Assembly (NCBI RefSeq): GCF_002210095.1
Contig: NZ_AQQR01000002.1
Location: 655,169-719,168, forward strand
Source: Marinibacterium profundimaris
GTDB lineage: Bacteria; Pseudomonadota; Alphaproteobacteria; Rhodobacterales; Rhodobacteraceae
Direction of reading: 5' to 3'
DNA: 64,000 nucleotides
In this document: one piece after another, positions 18,380-26,191 of the stretch
Position numbering within the stretch: the stretch's first letter is position 1
Layout: each line of letters begins with the position of its first letter
Translations under genes and position numbers: made by a program
The notes under the pieces: model-generated
Database searches by the model: none
Told to the model about the DNA's origin: nothing
Seen by the model: only the letters and a program-made list of their open reading frames with translations

Positions 18380-19113
18380 GACAGCTCAGAGGCAAGAGAT
18401 ACTGGCTGGTCGGCGCAAGCGAAGGGCTTGGCGCGGCGCTGGCGCAGCAGATGAGCGCCGAGGGCGCACGGCTGGTGCTGTCGTCGCGCTCGGGCCAGAA
18501 GCTGCAGGCGCTGGCCGACAGCCTGCCGACCCAGGCCGAGGTGGTGCAGATCGACGTCACCGACGATGCCAGCGTCCGCGACGCGGCCCAGTCGGTGGGC
18601 GAGATCGACGGGCTGGTCTACCTCGCCGGGGTCTACTGGCCCATGGCCGCGCAGGACTGGACCGCCGAGGAAGCGACGGCGATGGCCGATGTGAACTTCA
18701 CCGGGCTGATGCGGGTGCTGGGCCAGGTCGTGCCGGGGATGGTGTCGCGGGACGCGGGCCACATCGTGATCACCGGCTCGCTTTCGGGCTATCGGGGCTT
18801 GCCGGGGACGATCGGCTATGTCGCCTCGAAGGCCGGGGTGATGGCGCTGGCCGAATGCCTGCATGCGGATCTGCACAAGACCGGGGTCGATGTGCAGCTG
18901 GCCAACCCGGGCTTCATCCGCACCCGGCTGACGGACAAGAACGATTTCACCATGCCATTGCTGATGGAACCCGACGAGGCCGCCGCCAAGATGCTGGCGC
19001 ATATGAAGGGGCGGGGGTTCTCGCGCAGCTTCCCGCGCGCGTTTTCCTGGGTGTTCCGCCTGTCGCGGTTCCTGCCCGAGCCTGTGTACCTGAAGATCTT
19101 CGCGCGGGGCTGA
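18376..19113 (+). CDS. Short-chain dehydrogenase/reductase
   Basis: A 245-residue classical SDR with the cofactor motif LVGASEGLGAALA, catalytic Ser in ITGSLSGYRG, and YVASKAG giving the Tyr-x3-Lys pair. The C-terminal FPRAFSWVFRLSRFLP segment is hydrophobic and could touch the membrane. It is the last gene of the RpoE-linked operon and probably reduces or oxidises a lipid-derived carbonyl/alcohol, an inference from context. The start was chosen at the second of two duplicated ATGAGACAGCT sequences because only this one continues in frame. Confidence 0.88.
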   Translation: MRQLRGKRYWLVGASEGLGAALAQQMSAEGARLVLSSRSGQKLQALADSLPTQAEVVQIDVTDDASVRDAAQSVGEIDGLVYLAGVYWPMAAQDWTAEEATAMADVNFTGLMRVLGQVVPGMVSRDAGHIVITGSLSGYRGLPGTIGYVASKAGVMALAECLHADLHKTGVDVQLANPGFIRTRLTDKNDFTMPLLMEPDEAAAKMLAHMKGRGFSRSFPRAFSWVFRLSRFLPEPVYLKIFARG

Positions 19114-19215
19114 GCCTGCCGGAGGGTGCGTTTCTTCACGACCGCACTTGCGCCATGTCAATGTCGGCCCCCGCGCCTTGATGCCATGTGACCCGGTCTT
19201 TACCGGAGAACCAAG

Positions 19216-19533
19216 ATGCAGGAGCTATCCCCCCGCAAGGTCGCACAGGTCATCGTCATGAGCCGCGAGCTTGGCCGGGCCGAAGGTGAATTTCGCGATT
19301 TCGTCGAGGCCATGACCGAGGACGAGCAGGCCGAGCTGGTCGCCGTCATGTGGATCGGCCGTGGCAGTTTCGAGGTCGAGGATTTCGCAGAGGCGGTCAA
19401 CACCGCGCGGGCCGAGGCCACGACCCCCTGCGCCGACTACCTGATCGGCACGCCGCACCTGGCCGAGAACCTGGAAACCGGGCTCGAGGCGATGGGCTAT
19501 TCCGTCTCCGACGAGGAAGACGGGGTCCTCTAG
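19216..19533 (+). CDS. DUF3775 family protein
   Basis: A 105-residue acidic protein. MQELSPRKVAQVIVMSRELG at the N-terminus, DFVEAMTEDEQAELVAVMWIGRG and TPHLAENLETGLEAMGYS are the conserved DUF3775 blocks seen in alphaproteobacteria. No function is known and no motif suggests catalysis. It is a single gene followed by a strong hairpin at 19561-19581. A GGAG-type site (ACCGGAGAACC) precedes the ATG. Confidence 0.85.
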   Translation: MQELSPRKVAQVIVMSRELGRAEGEFRDFVEAMTEDEQAELVAVMWIGRGSFEVEDFAEAVNTARAEATTPCADYLIGTPHLAENLETGLEAMGYSVSDEEDGVL

Positions 19534-19560
19534 GGCGCTGCGCGCGGGCAGGGGCGGCAA

Positions 19561-19581
19561 CCGGGCACCTCTGGTGCCCGG
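19561..19581. terminator. Bidirectional hairpin between convergent genes
   Basis: A perfect 9-bp stem CCGGGCACC-TCT-GGTGCCCGG lies 28 bases after the DUF3775 stop and 45 bases from the end of the convergent saccharopine dehydrogenase gene. There is no T-run, so it may act in both directions as a weak terminator or RNA stabiliser. Confidence 0.55.
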
Positions 19582-19626
19582 AGCATGGATTGCGCCGTCA
19601 GGCGCGACGCCTTGCAATGGCCGGGA

Positions 19627-20769
19627 TCAGGCGAGCCGGTCGATCAGCGCCAGGTGCTGGGCCAGCGTGTCGATTTCGCCCAGCCAGGTGTCCAGCAGTT
19701 TGGGATCCGAAGGCGCCGCATGCACGCCGGCGGGCACCGCGCGGTCAAGCACCGCCTCGACCGCCAGGGCCACCGGGATCGACACCAGCCGCGCCATCGC
19801 CGTGCCGCGTTCGTCGCCCCAGGCGTCCATAACGTAGGTCTGGTGGAACACCGCCTTGCCGTCCTTCTCCGCCGTCAGGTCGACACAGAGGACCACGCGG
19901 TCGGGCTCGCCCTCGTCATAGGCGTTTTCTTCCCAGAACTGGTCCGACATCTCCTTCAGGCGGGCGTCGCCCTCGGGGCCCTGCAGCGTCTCGACCTCGG
20001 CGAAGACGTCCTTCCAGGCCTCGGTCCAGCCGTTCAGCCGCAGCGTGCCGCGGACGAAATCCTTCACCGGCCAGGCCGGGTCGAAGTCGTATTGCGCCAT
20101 GAAGGGGATGGAATCGCGGTTCGGGTAGACCTCGAACTCTTCGGGCGTGGGCAGCGGGGCGACATAGGTGCCGATCGCGTCCCAGGGTCGGTCCACGCGC
20201 AGCTCGGAATAGGCCTTCATCGACCGCGAGGGCGAGCGCAGGGCCTTCAGCACGCCGAGCGGCGACCAGCTGAACTTGTAGCGGAACGGGTTCGGGTTCT
20301 TCGGGATGCCGCCGCAATAGCTAAGGAAGCTCAGGTGGTTTTCCGGGTCGAAGGCATCCGAGGCGCGGTACTTGGCGACCAGCGCATGGGCCATCAGGTG
20401 GTCGATGCCCGGGTCCAGCCCGACCTCGTTCATCAGGATCACGCCGGCGGCGCGGGCTTCGTCGTCCAGCGCGCGCATCTCGGGCGCGATGTAGGAGGAC
20501 GAGACGAAATGGGCCTTCGCCGCGATGGCGGCCTTCGCCAGCGGCACGTGCCAGTCGCCCGGCAGCATCGAGACTACCACGTCGCCGGGCTGCAGCGCTG
20601 CGGCCACGGTGTCCAGATCGAAGGCGCGGATGTCGTCGGTCAGGTCGCCGACCGCCTCCTGCGCCTTGTCCACCGTCCGGTTCCAGACGGTGACGGGTTT
20701 GCCGGCCGCCAGAAGGCGGCGCAGGCCGGGGATGGCCGACAGGCCGGTGCCGCACCAGTGAATTGTCAT
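19627..20769 (-). CDS. Saccharopine dehydrogenase-like protein, glutamate-forming (Lys9 type)
   Basis: A 380-residue protein of the saccharopine dehydrogenase NADP family: N-terminal Rossmann segment (IHWCGTGLSAIPGLRRLLA), VVSMLPGDWHVPLAKAAI, the conserved MNEVGLDPGIDHLMA loop and YCGGIPKNPNPFRYKFSWSP. It would cleave saccharopine to glutamate and 2-aminoadipate semialdehyde. It overlaps by 4 bases with the upstream Lys1-like gene, so the two would together run lysine degradation through saccharopine, a step usually encoded by one bifunctional polypeptide. The direction (lysine breakdown rather than synthesis) is inferred from the bacterial setting. Confidence 0.88.
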   Translation of the reverse strand: MTIHWCGTGLSAIPGLRRLLAAGKPVTVWNRTVDKAQEAVGDLTDDIRAFDLDTVAAALQPGDVVVSMLPGDWHVPLAKAAIAAKAHFVSSSYIAPEMRALDDEARAAGVILMNEVGLDPGIDHLMAHALVAKYRASDAFDPENHLSFLSYCGGIPKNPNPFRYKFSWSPLGVLKALRSPSRSMKAYSELRVDRPWDAIGTYVAPLPTPEEFEVYPNRDSIPFMAQYDFDPAWPVKDFVRGTLRLNGWTEAWKDVFAEVETLQGPEGDARLKEMSDQFWEENAYDEGEPDRVVLCVDLTAEKDGKAVFHQTYVMDAWGDERGTAMARLVSIPVALAVEAVLDRAVPAGVHAAPSDPKLLDTWLGEIDTLAQHLALIDRLA

Positions 20770-21917
20770 GGAGTGGACCTCTTCGTCGTTTCTGTCCTGG
20801 CGTCTTTGCCGGGGACGGTGTCGCGCGCTGCGCCCGTCCTCGGCGCGGTGAAGTCTTGGTACCTGGCCACGTGGGCGTCGAAGATCTCCTTCGCGCGGCC
20901 CCAGACGCCGCTGTCGAGGTCGTCCAGCGTCTTGAGCGAGGGCAGCAGCTGGCCGGCGAAATCCTCGGAGCTTTCGCGCGGCAGCATCGAGGGCAGGTTG
21001 TCGATCGCGGTCACATCCAGCGCCGGGGTGTAGTGGACGCGCAGCGCCGGCGCGGACCAGGTGGTGGTGCGGTCGTAGACCTTGATCGGGGAGAAATCGC
21101 TGTCCGGGTCGCAGGCGATGTCGCCGATCACCCGGAGCGCGCGCGGGTCGGACCCGGCCGAGGAGGGCACGAAGACGGGGGTGTCGGGCCCGGCGAGGAT
21201 GCAGTTGAGGAAGATCTCGTGCATCAGAACCTCGGGGAAGGGGCCGCCGCTGGCGGTCTCTTCCATGTCCCAGGCGGTCACCGGCACGCGCATCGCCTTG
21301 CAAAGGTCCGCCGCCCCGCGTCCGACGCGCCCCAGCGCGCCGATGACCAGGGCATCGGGCCGCTCGGATCCGGTGGCCAGAAGCTGTATGTTCAGGTCGG
21401 CGCGCAGGGCCTCGGCATCGGCATAGGGATGGACCGGGCCGCAGATGTCGTGGCGCTTCTGCGCCGCCCAGCACATCAGCGCCACCGCCGCGCCCGCATA
21501 GCCCGCCCAGTAGCCGAAGGCCGCCACGCGGCGCCCGTCCTCGTCCAGCAGGTATTCGAGATCGTAGAGCGTTCCGCCGCCCGCGGCGAAGCGTTCCAGC
21601 AGCACCTGGCCGGCCGGCTGGCCCTTGTAGGCGTGGCCGAACATGATGTGGCGGTGCACCAGGGGCGTGCCGTCCTCGGGCAGTTCCTTGAGGCCGAAGA
21701 TGATCGCGTCCTCCGGCGCCTCGGGCCAGGACCCTTCGGGCGCCACGGCACAGCCGGCCTCGACATAGCCGTCAAGCGGGAGGATGCGGCTTTCGCTCTC
21801 CTCGATGGTCAGATCGAACCCCTGCCCGATCAGCGCCTTCGCGCCGTCGGGGGTGATGCCGACGCGGTCCTCGTTGGCACGCTGCTCGGCCCGGATCCAG
21901 AGATGCGGCATGCTCAT
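20766..21917 (-). CDS. Saccharopine dehydrogenase-like protein, lysine-forming (Lys1 type)
   Basis: A 383-residue NAD-dependent saccharopine dehydrogenase/lysine-ketoglutarate reductase-like protein. Visible family features are RAEQRANEDRVGITP at the N-terminus, FGLKELPEDGTPLVHRHIMFGHAYKGQ in outline, and the nucleotide-binding stretch ALVIGALGRVGRGAADLC. It forms an operon with a GST gene upstream (4-base overlap at 21914-21917) and the Lys9-like gene downstream (4-base overlap at 20766-20769). MSMPHL is used as the start; an internal second Met two codons on is an alternative. Confidence 0.88.
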   Translation of the reverse strand: MSMPHLWIRAEQRANEDRVGITPDGAKALIGQGFDLTIEESESRILPLDGYVEAGCAVAPEGSWPEAPEDAIIFGLKELPEDGTPLVHRHIMFGHAYKGQPAGQVLLERFAAGGGTLYDLEYLLDEDGRRVAAFGYWAGYAGAAVALMCWAAQKRHDICGPVHPYADAEALRADLNIQLLATGSERPDALVIGALGRVGRGAADLCKAMRVPVTAWDMEETASGGPFPEVLMHEIFLNCILAGPDTPVFVPSSAGSDPRALRVIGDIACDPDSDFSPIKVYDRTTTWSAPALRVHYTPALDVTAIDNLPSMLPRESSEDFAGQLLPSLKTLDDLDSGVWGRAKEIFDAHVARYQDFTAPRTGAARDTVPGKDARTETTKRSTP

Positions 21918-22537
21918 TGCGGGATCATCCCCTTGGCGACGACCGCCTGCACCGAGGGCCGCGCGGCCATCGTCTCGCGGAAGGCCTGCAGTTTCGGGAA
22001 TGCCGTGATGTCGACGCTGTCGCCTTCCAGCCAGGTGGAGATCGTGTAGAGATAGCAATCCGCCACGCTCGGACGGTCGCCCAGGATGAAGGGGCCCGTC
22101 AGCATGTGGTTTTCGACGTAGTCGCAGCAGGCGGTCATCGTTTCGGGCACCTTGGCGGCCATGGCCGCCTGGGCCGCGGGGTCGTCGGCCCAGCGGGCGC
22201 CGCGCCGCCCGTGGGCGTGGTTGGGATGCATGGTCGAGGCGAAGTAGTACATCGCCGCGCGCATCTGCGCCTGGGCGACCGGATCGGCGGGGGCCAGCCC
22301 GGCCTCGGGCGCGCGGGCGGCGATGTATTCGAGGATCGCGCCGGTCTCGGTAAAGGTGCCGTCGGTCGTGATCAGGACGGGCACCCGGCCCTTGGGGTTC
22401 AGCGACAGGTAAGGTTCCTCGCGCTGCTCGCCGGCGGCGAAATCGACGCGGACGGGCTCATAGGGCAGGCCGGCCTCTTCTAGGGCAATGGCCGAGGCGC
22501 TGGCGATGGTGCCGGGGGAAAAGTAAAGCTTGATCAT
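21914..22537 (-). CDS. Glutathione S-transferase family protein
   Basis: A 207-residue GST with an N-terminal thioredoxin-fold domain (MIKLYFSPGTIASASAIALEEAGLPYE; conserved cis-Pro in GRVPVL; ETGAILEYIA) and an all-alpha C-terminal domain ending with the GDRPSVADCYLYT helix. A serine (Ser7 or nearby) rather than cysteine is at the active-site start. Substrate unknown. It is the first gene of the operon with the two saccharopine dehydrogenases, so a role in handling the reactive aldehyde product is possible but unproven. Ten bases separate it from the histidine phosphatase gene stop upstream of it in transcription order. Confidence 0.9.
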   Translation of the reverse strand: MIKLYFSPGTIASASAIALEEAGLPYEPVRVDFAAGEQREEPYLSLNPKGRVPVLITTDGTFTETGAILEYIAARAPEAGLAPADPVAQAQMRAAMYYFASTMHPNHAHGRRGARWADDPAAQAAMAAKVPETMTACCDYVENHMLTGPFILGDRPSVADCYLYTISTWLEGDSVDITAFPKLQAFRETMAARPSVQAVVAKGMIPQ

Positions 22538-22546
22538 CCGTCCTCC

Positions 22547-23197
22547 TTACAGATGGGTCTGGGCATGGTGGCGGTCTGGCGCCTCCAGGTGCGGGACGGC
22601 ATTGAACAGCACCGGCGTCATCGTTTCACCGATCGGGAATATGCGATGCATGGAAGTGTTCATGATCGCAAGCGCCATCCGCGCGGTGGCCGGCATGTCG
22701 AGCCCGAGCGTGCCGCGCATCACCATCGAGATCAGCCCGCCCGAGGTGACCACCAGCGCGGGACCGGAGCCGCCGCCGATCTCGGCCAGGGCGGTGGTCA
22801 CGCCGTCGATGTAATCGTCGAAGGAGATCGGGACCTCCTCGATCTCGCCCATGGCCCAGGCCATGAAGACCTGCGGCAGGTGCAGGACAAAGCCCTCGCG
22901 GTCGGTGGGGATCTGCAGGCCGCGCTGGTCCTGCAGGAGGGTGGCGAGGGTGAAATAGGGGATCTCGTTCAGGCGGGGGTCGCGGGTGACGTCGTCGAAC
23001 CCGGCGCTGGCGGCGGTTTCGACATGGCGGACGAGGGTGCCGCAATAGACCCGGGGATGATGGGCGGCGGCGTCGCGGAGGTAGTCGCCCAGCCAGCGCG
23101 CCTGCTGGTGGCCCAGCGGGCTGAGCTTGTCATAGCTTTCCTCGTCGCGGGCGGCGGAATTGGCCTGGCCGTGACGGATGAGGGTGATGTGGGACAT
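22547..23197 (-). CDS. Histidine phosphatase family protein
   Basis: A 216-residue phosphoglycerate-mutase-like phosphatase. The phosphohistidine motif LIRHGQAN is at residues 6-13, and the second conserved arginine and histidine lie in GTLVRHVETA and later VVTSGGLIS, where the usual SHGG-type histidine appears replaced by SG. That substitution may lower or change activity. The frame is open far upstream, but MSHITLIRHG at 23197 is the family start. It likely heads the operon with GST and the saccharopine genes, 9 bases away. Confidence 0.86.
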   Translation of the reverse strand: MSHITLIRHGQANSAARDEESYDKLSPLGHQQARWLGDYLRDAAAHHPRVYCGTLVRHVETAASAGFDDVTRDPRLNEIPYFTLATLLQDQRGLQIPTDREGFVLHLPQVFMAWAMGEIEEVPISFDDYIDGVTTALAEIGGGSGPALVVTSGGLISMVMRGTLGLDMPATARMALAIMNTSMHRIFPIGETMTPVLFNAVPHLEAPDRHHAQTHL

Positions 23198-23628
23198 GCC
23201 TGCCGTCCTTCCCGGTCCGTGTCCGACGGTCTTAGGGGAGCCAGGACCGCGATGCCAGAGCAACCCGGCGCTGAACGGACATTTTCGGGCGGATCGCGGG
23301 GGAACCGCGGGCAAGAGCGGCAGGGGTGTCCCACGCGTGGGACATGTGCCGGGGTGAGCAAAAACAAGGGTTTGCAGGGGCGGATTAACGATTGCGAAAG
23401 GTTTGGAGGGGCGCAGAGGGCGCGGGGCCTGGGGGCGTCTGGCGGAGCATGTGGCGGGGGACCTCGCCACCCCTTGCGGGGATGTCTCGGCGCGCGGGAG
23501 GGTGGGGGTGATGTGATGCGGCCACGGGGCGCACCGGCGCCGGCAGGCGCGTTCGACGCTGTTCCTACGCCGCCGGTTTCGGGGTAAACTGCGGCCCGAG
23601 GCAGACGATACCAAAACAGGAGAAACCG
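23198..23628. other. Gene-free divergent stretch with palindrome element
   Basis: A 431-base region between the histidine phosphatase and the SH3 protein gene. It holds copy 2 of the composite palindrome element (23327-23408). Some small open frames exist on both strands but none has family-like sequence. Promoters for both flanking genes should lie here. Confidence 0.6.
23327..23408 (+). repeat. Composite palindrome element, copy 2
   Basis: TGTCCCACGCGTGGGACA at 23327-23344 and CGGATTAACGATTGCGAAAG starting at 23381, the same 37-base offset as copies 1 and 3. Here the flanking genes diverge. Confidence 0.8.
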
Positions 23629-23919
23629 ATGCGCAGAGCCATCCTGGTCGCGCTGGCGGCCGCCACGCTGGGCACCGGCCCGGCCGGCGCCGCCTCCATG
23701 GGGCAATACGAGGTCTTCGGGGTCGATGACGACGACATGCTGAAGATGCGCGAAGGCCCGGGGACGGGCTATGTCGTGATTGTCGGCCTGCCCAACGGCA
23801 CGGTGCTGCAGGTTCACGATTGCCAGCAGAGCGGGGCGACAAACTGGTGCCGCGTCTCGCTGGACCGGGCGCGGCGGCTGAAGGGCTATGTGTCGCTTGC
23901 CTACCTGCGGAAGATGTGA
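23629..23919 (+). CDS. Secreted bacterial SH3-domain protein
   Basis: A 96-residue protein with a clear signal peptide (residues 1-22, cleavage after GAA) and a single SH3b domain: LKMREGPGTGYVVIVGLPNG and WCRVSLDRARRLKGYVSLAYL. Two cysteines (CQQSGATNWC) could form a disulphide. SH3b proteins of this kind usually bind the cell wall or envelope partners in the periplasm. It is monocistronic, with AGGAGAAACCG before the ATG. Confidence 0.85.
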   Translation: MRRAILVALAAATLGTGPAGAASMGQYEVFGVDDDDMLKMREGPGTGYVVIVGLPNGTVLQVHDCQQSGATNWCRVSLDRARRLKGYVSLAYLRKM

Positions 23920-24180
23920 CGGGCTGGCACCGGCTGACACGGGCCGGAGCGACGCACGCCGGGGGCGGGCCGAATGCCTGCCCTGGCGGCGCTGCCCTGT
24001 GCCGCGCGGTTGAGATCGGGGCGGATCTGGGTCAGGCTATGGCCCTGTGCGCCGGGCCGGGCTAAGCCGGTCCCGTGACGTTACGTGACATGACGCGGCC
24101 TGAGGCTGCCGGTCGGGACCGGATCCCCGGCCAGAGCCCGGCCGCCGCCCGAGCCCGCAAGACCCGAAGAGAGGCCCCCG
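23920..24180. other. Intergenic region upstream of the M20 amidase
   Basis: 261 bases rich in GC, with no gene-like open frame supported by family sequence. Nothing definite seen apart from the GAGAG stretch before the next start. Confidence 0.4.
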
Positions 24181-25383
24181 ATGACCATTGCCGTCCAACC
24201 CGACCGTTTCCTTGCCGACCTCCACAAGCTGCGCAGTTTCGGCGCGTCGGGCACCGGCAAGGGTGTCGTGCGCCGGGCCTATACGCCCCCCGACCTGGAG
24301 GCGCGCGACTGGCTGGCCGGGCAGATCGCGGCCGCCGGGCTTACGCCGAAGGTCGACGAGATGGGCAACCTCTTCGGGCTGGCCGAGGGGCCGTCGCTGC
24401 TGCTGGGGTCGCATTCCGACACTCAGCCCGAGGGCGGCTGGCTGGACGGGGCGCTGGGTGTCATCGCGGCGCTCGAGATCGCCCGGGCGGCGAAGGAAGC
24501 CGGCGGGCCGGCGGTGTCGATGGTGTCCTTCGAGGATGAAGAGGGCCGGTTCGGCGTGACCACGGGCAGCGCGGTCTGGTCCGGCCACATGAGCCAGGAG
24601 GCCGCCGACAGGCTGACCGACACCGACGGCGTGACGCTGGCCGAGGCGCGCAAGGCGCTGGGCGAGCGGGTGAGCGGGCCGGTGGATCCGTCGCGGTTCA
24701 CCGGCTTCATGGAGATGCATATCGAGCAGGGCCCCTGGCTGGACACCGAGGGCGACGGGATCGGCGTGGTCACCGACATCGTCGGCATCCGCAACATGAC
24801 GATCACCTTCGACGGCCAGCAGAACCACGCGGGCACCACGCCGATGCATCTGCGCAAGGATGCCTTTCAGGCGGTGGCGAGCTTTGTGGCCAGGATCAAC
24901 GACCGGTTCCGCAACGTGGTCACGCCGGCCACGGTCTGGACCAACGGGCATGTCAGCCTGCACCCCAACGCCTCTTCGGTGGTGCCGGGCAAGGCGGTGT
25001 TTTCCATGCAGTGGCGCGATGCCGAGATCGAGCGGATGGCCCGGATGGAGACGATCATCCGCGACACCGCCGCCGAGGTCGCCGAAGAACGCGGCCTGGG
25101 GCTGGAATTCGGCAAGATGCTGGGGCTGGAGCCCGTGGAGATGGATGCCAGGCTGAAAGGCGCGCTGTGCGACGCGGCCGAGGCGGTGGCGCCGGGCAAA
25201 TGGCGGCAGATGCCGTCGGGCGCTCTGCACGACAGCACCAACGTGGCGCAGCACATGCCGGTGGCGATGCTGTTCGTGCCGTCGATCGGCGGGATCAGCC
25301 ACGATTTCGCCGAGGACACCGCCGAGGATGACCTTGTGACCGGGCTGAAGGTGCTGGCAGATGCGGTGAACCGGCTGGGCTGA
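24181..25383 (+). CDS. M20-family N-carbamoyl amino acid/allantoate amidohydrolase
   Basis: A 400-residue binuclear metal amidase of the hydantoinase/carbamoylase family. Metal ligands are visible in [13 protein letters not shown] (His, then Asp in GWLDGALG), [10 protein letters not shown] (paired Glu) and [10 protein letters not shown] (His), and the dimer-region substrate segment [16 protein letters not shown] is intact. It would hydrolyse an N-carbamoyl amino acid, allantoate or ureidoglycolate-type substrate, with no way to choose from sequence. GAAGAGAGG precedes the ATG. It stands alone, with the response regulator convergent 6 bases after its stop. Confidence 0.9.
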   Translation: MTIAVQPDRFLADLHKLRSFGASGTGKGVVRRAYTPPDLEARDWLAGQIAAAGLTPKVDEMGNLFGLAEGPSLLLGSHSDTQPEGGWLDGALGVIAALEIARAAKEAGGPAVSMVSFEDEEGRFGVTTGSAVWSGHMSQEAADRLTDTDGVTLAEARKALGERVSGPVDPSRFTGFMEMHIEQGPWLDTEGDGIGVVTDIVGIRNMTITFDGQQNHAGTTPMHLRKDAFQAVASFVARINDRFRNVVTPATVWTNGHVSLHPNASSVVPGKAVFSMQWRDAEIERMARMETIIRDTAAEVAEERGLGLEFGKMLGLEPVEMDARLKGALCDAAEAVAPGKWRQMPSGALHDSTNVAQHMPVAMLFVPSIGGISHDFAEDTAEDDLVTGLKVLADAVNRLG

Positions 25384-25389
25384 GGCGGT

Positions 25390-26091
25390 TCAGCTCCAGT
25401 CCACGTCGCCCAGGAAGATGTAGCCGGCGCCGTAGATCGTCTTTATCAGGCGGGGGTTCTTGGGATCCTCGCGCAGTTTCTGGCGCAGGCGAGAGATGCG
25501 GACGTCCATCGCGCGGTCGAAGCTTTCCCCGGCGGCGCCGCCCAGGCTTTCCTGCATCTGGGTGCGCGAGATCAGGCGCTTGGGGCTGTCGAGGAACAGC
25601 CGCAGCACCTCGCCCTCGGCATGCGAGATCGGGGTTTCGCAGCCGCCGCTGTCTTCGAGGATGTAACGGTCGAAATGGGCGGTCCAGCCGTTGAAGCGCG
25701 CGGTCTGGCCGCCGGATTGCGGCGCCCGGCCCGAGCGCAGGCGGGCGCGGATGCGGGCCACGACCTCGGCCGGTTCGAGGGGTTTGGTGATGTAGTCGTC
25801 GGCGCCCAGTTCCAGCCCGGTGACCCGGTCATGCACCTGCGCGCGGCCCGAGATGATGATGACCACGGCGCCCTGTTCCAGCGCCAGCCGGTGCACCAGC
25901 GCCAGCCCGTCGGTGTCGGGCAGCGACAGGTCGACAAGGCAGACGGCGGGGGGCGTGCGTTTGAGCGCGGCCTCGAAGGGCGCGGCGCGCGAGAAGCATT
26001 GCGTGCGGAACCCGGCCTCTTCCAGCGCGTCGGCGAGGACCTCGCGGATGGCGGGTTCGTCGTCGAGGATCATGACGAGGGGGGCGGTCAT
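25390..26091 (-). CDS. OmpR/PhoB-type response regulator
   Basis: A 233-residue two-component regulator: receiver domain (residues about 5-120; acidic pair DDEP, phospho-acceptor Asp54 in CLVDLSLPD, Lys in YITKPLEP) and a C-terminal winged-helix DNA-binding domain ending RLIKTIYGAGYIF. It lies 100 bases downstream of the hybrid kinase gene on the same strand and is its likely partner. Targets are unknown; the divergent ABC/CoA-ligase cluster beginning at 28417 is the nearest candidate. Confidence 0.92.
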   Translation of the reverse strand: MTAPLVMILDDEPAIREVLADALEEAGFRTQCFSRAAPFEAALKRTPPAVCLVDLSLPDTDGLALVHRLALEQGAVVIIISGRAQVHDRVTGLELGADDYITKPLEPAEVVARIRARLRSGRAPQSGGQTARFNGWTAHFDRYILEDSGGCETPISHAEGEVLRLFLDSPKRLISRTQMQESLGGAAGESFDRAMDVRISRLRQKLREDPKNPRLIKTIYGAGYIFLGDVDWS

Positions 26092-26191
26092 GGGGCGGTC
26101 TTTCGGGGCTGGATCCGGGCGGGTGGGGATGCGGGCCGGTGATGCCTGTCGCCGCGCGGAGCCGCAACCCGGTGGGTGAGGGGCGCGGGAC

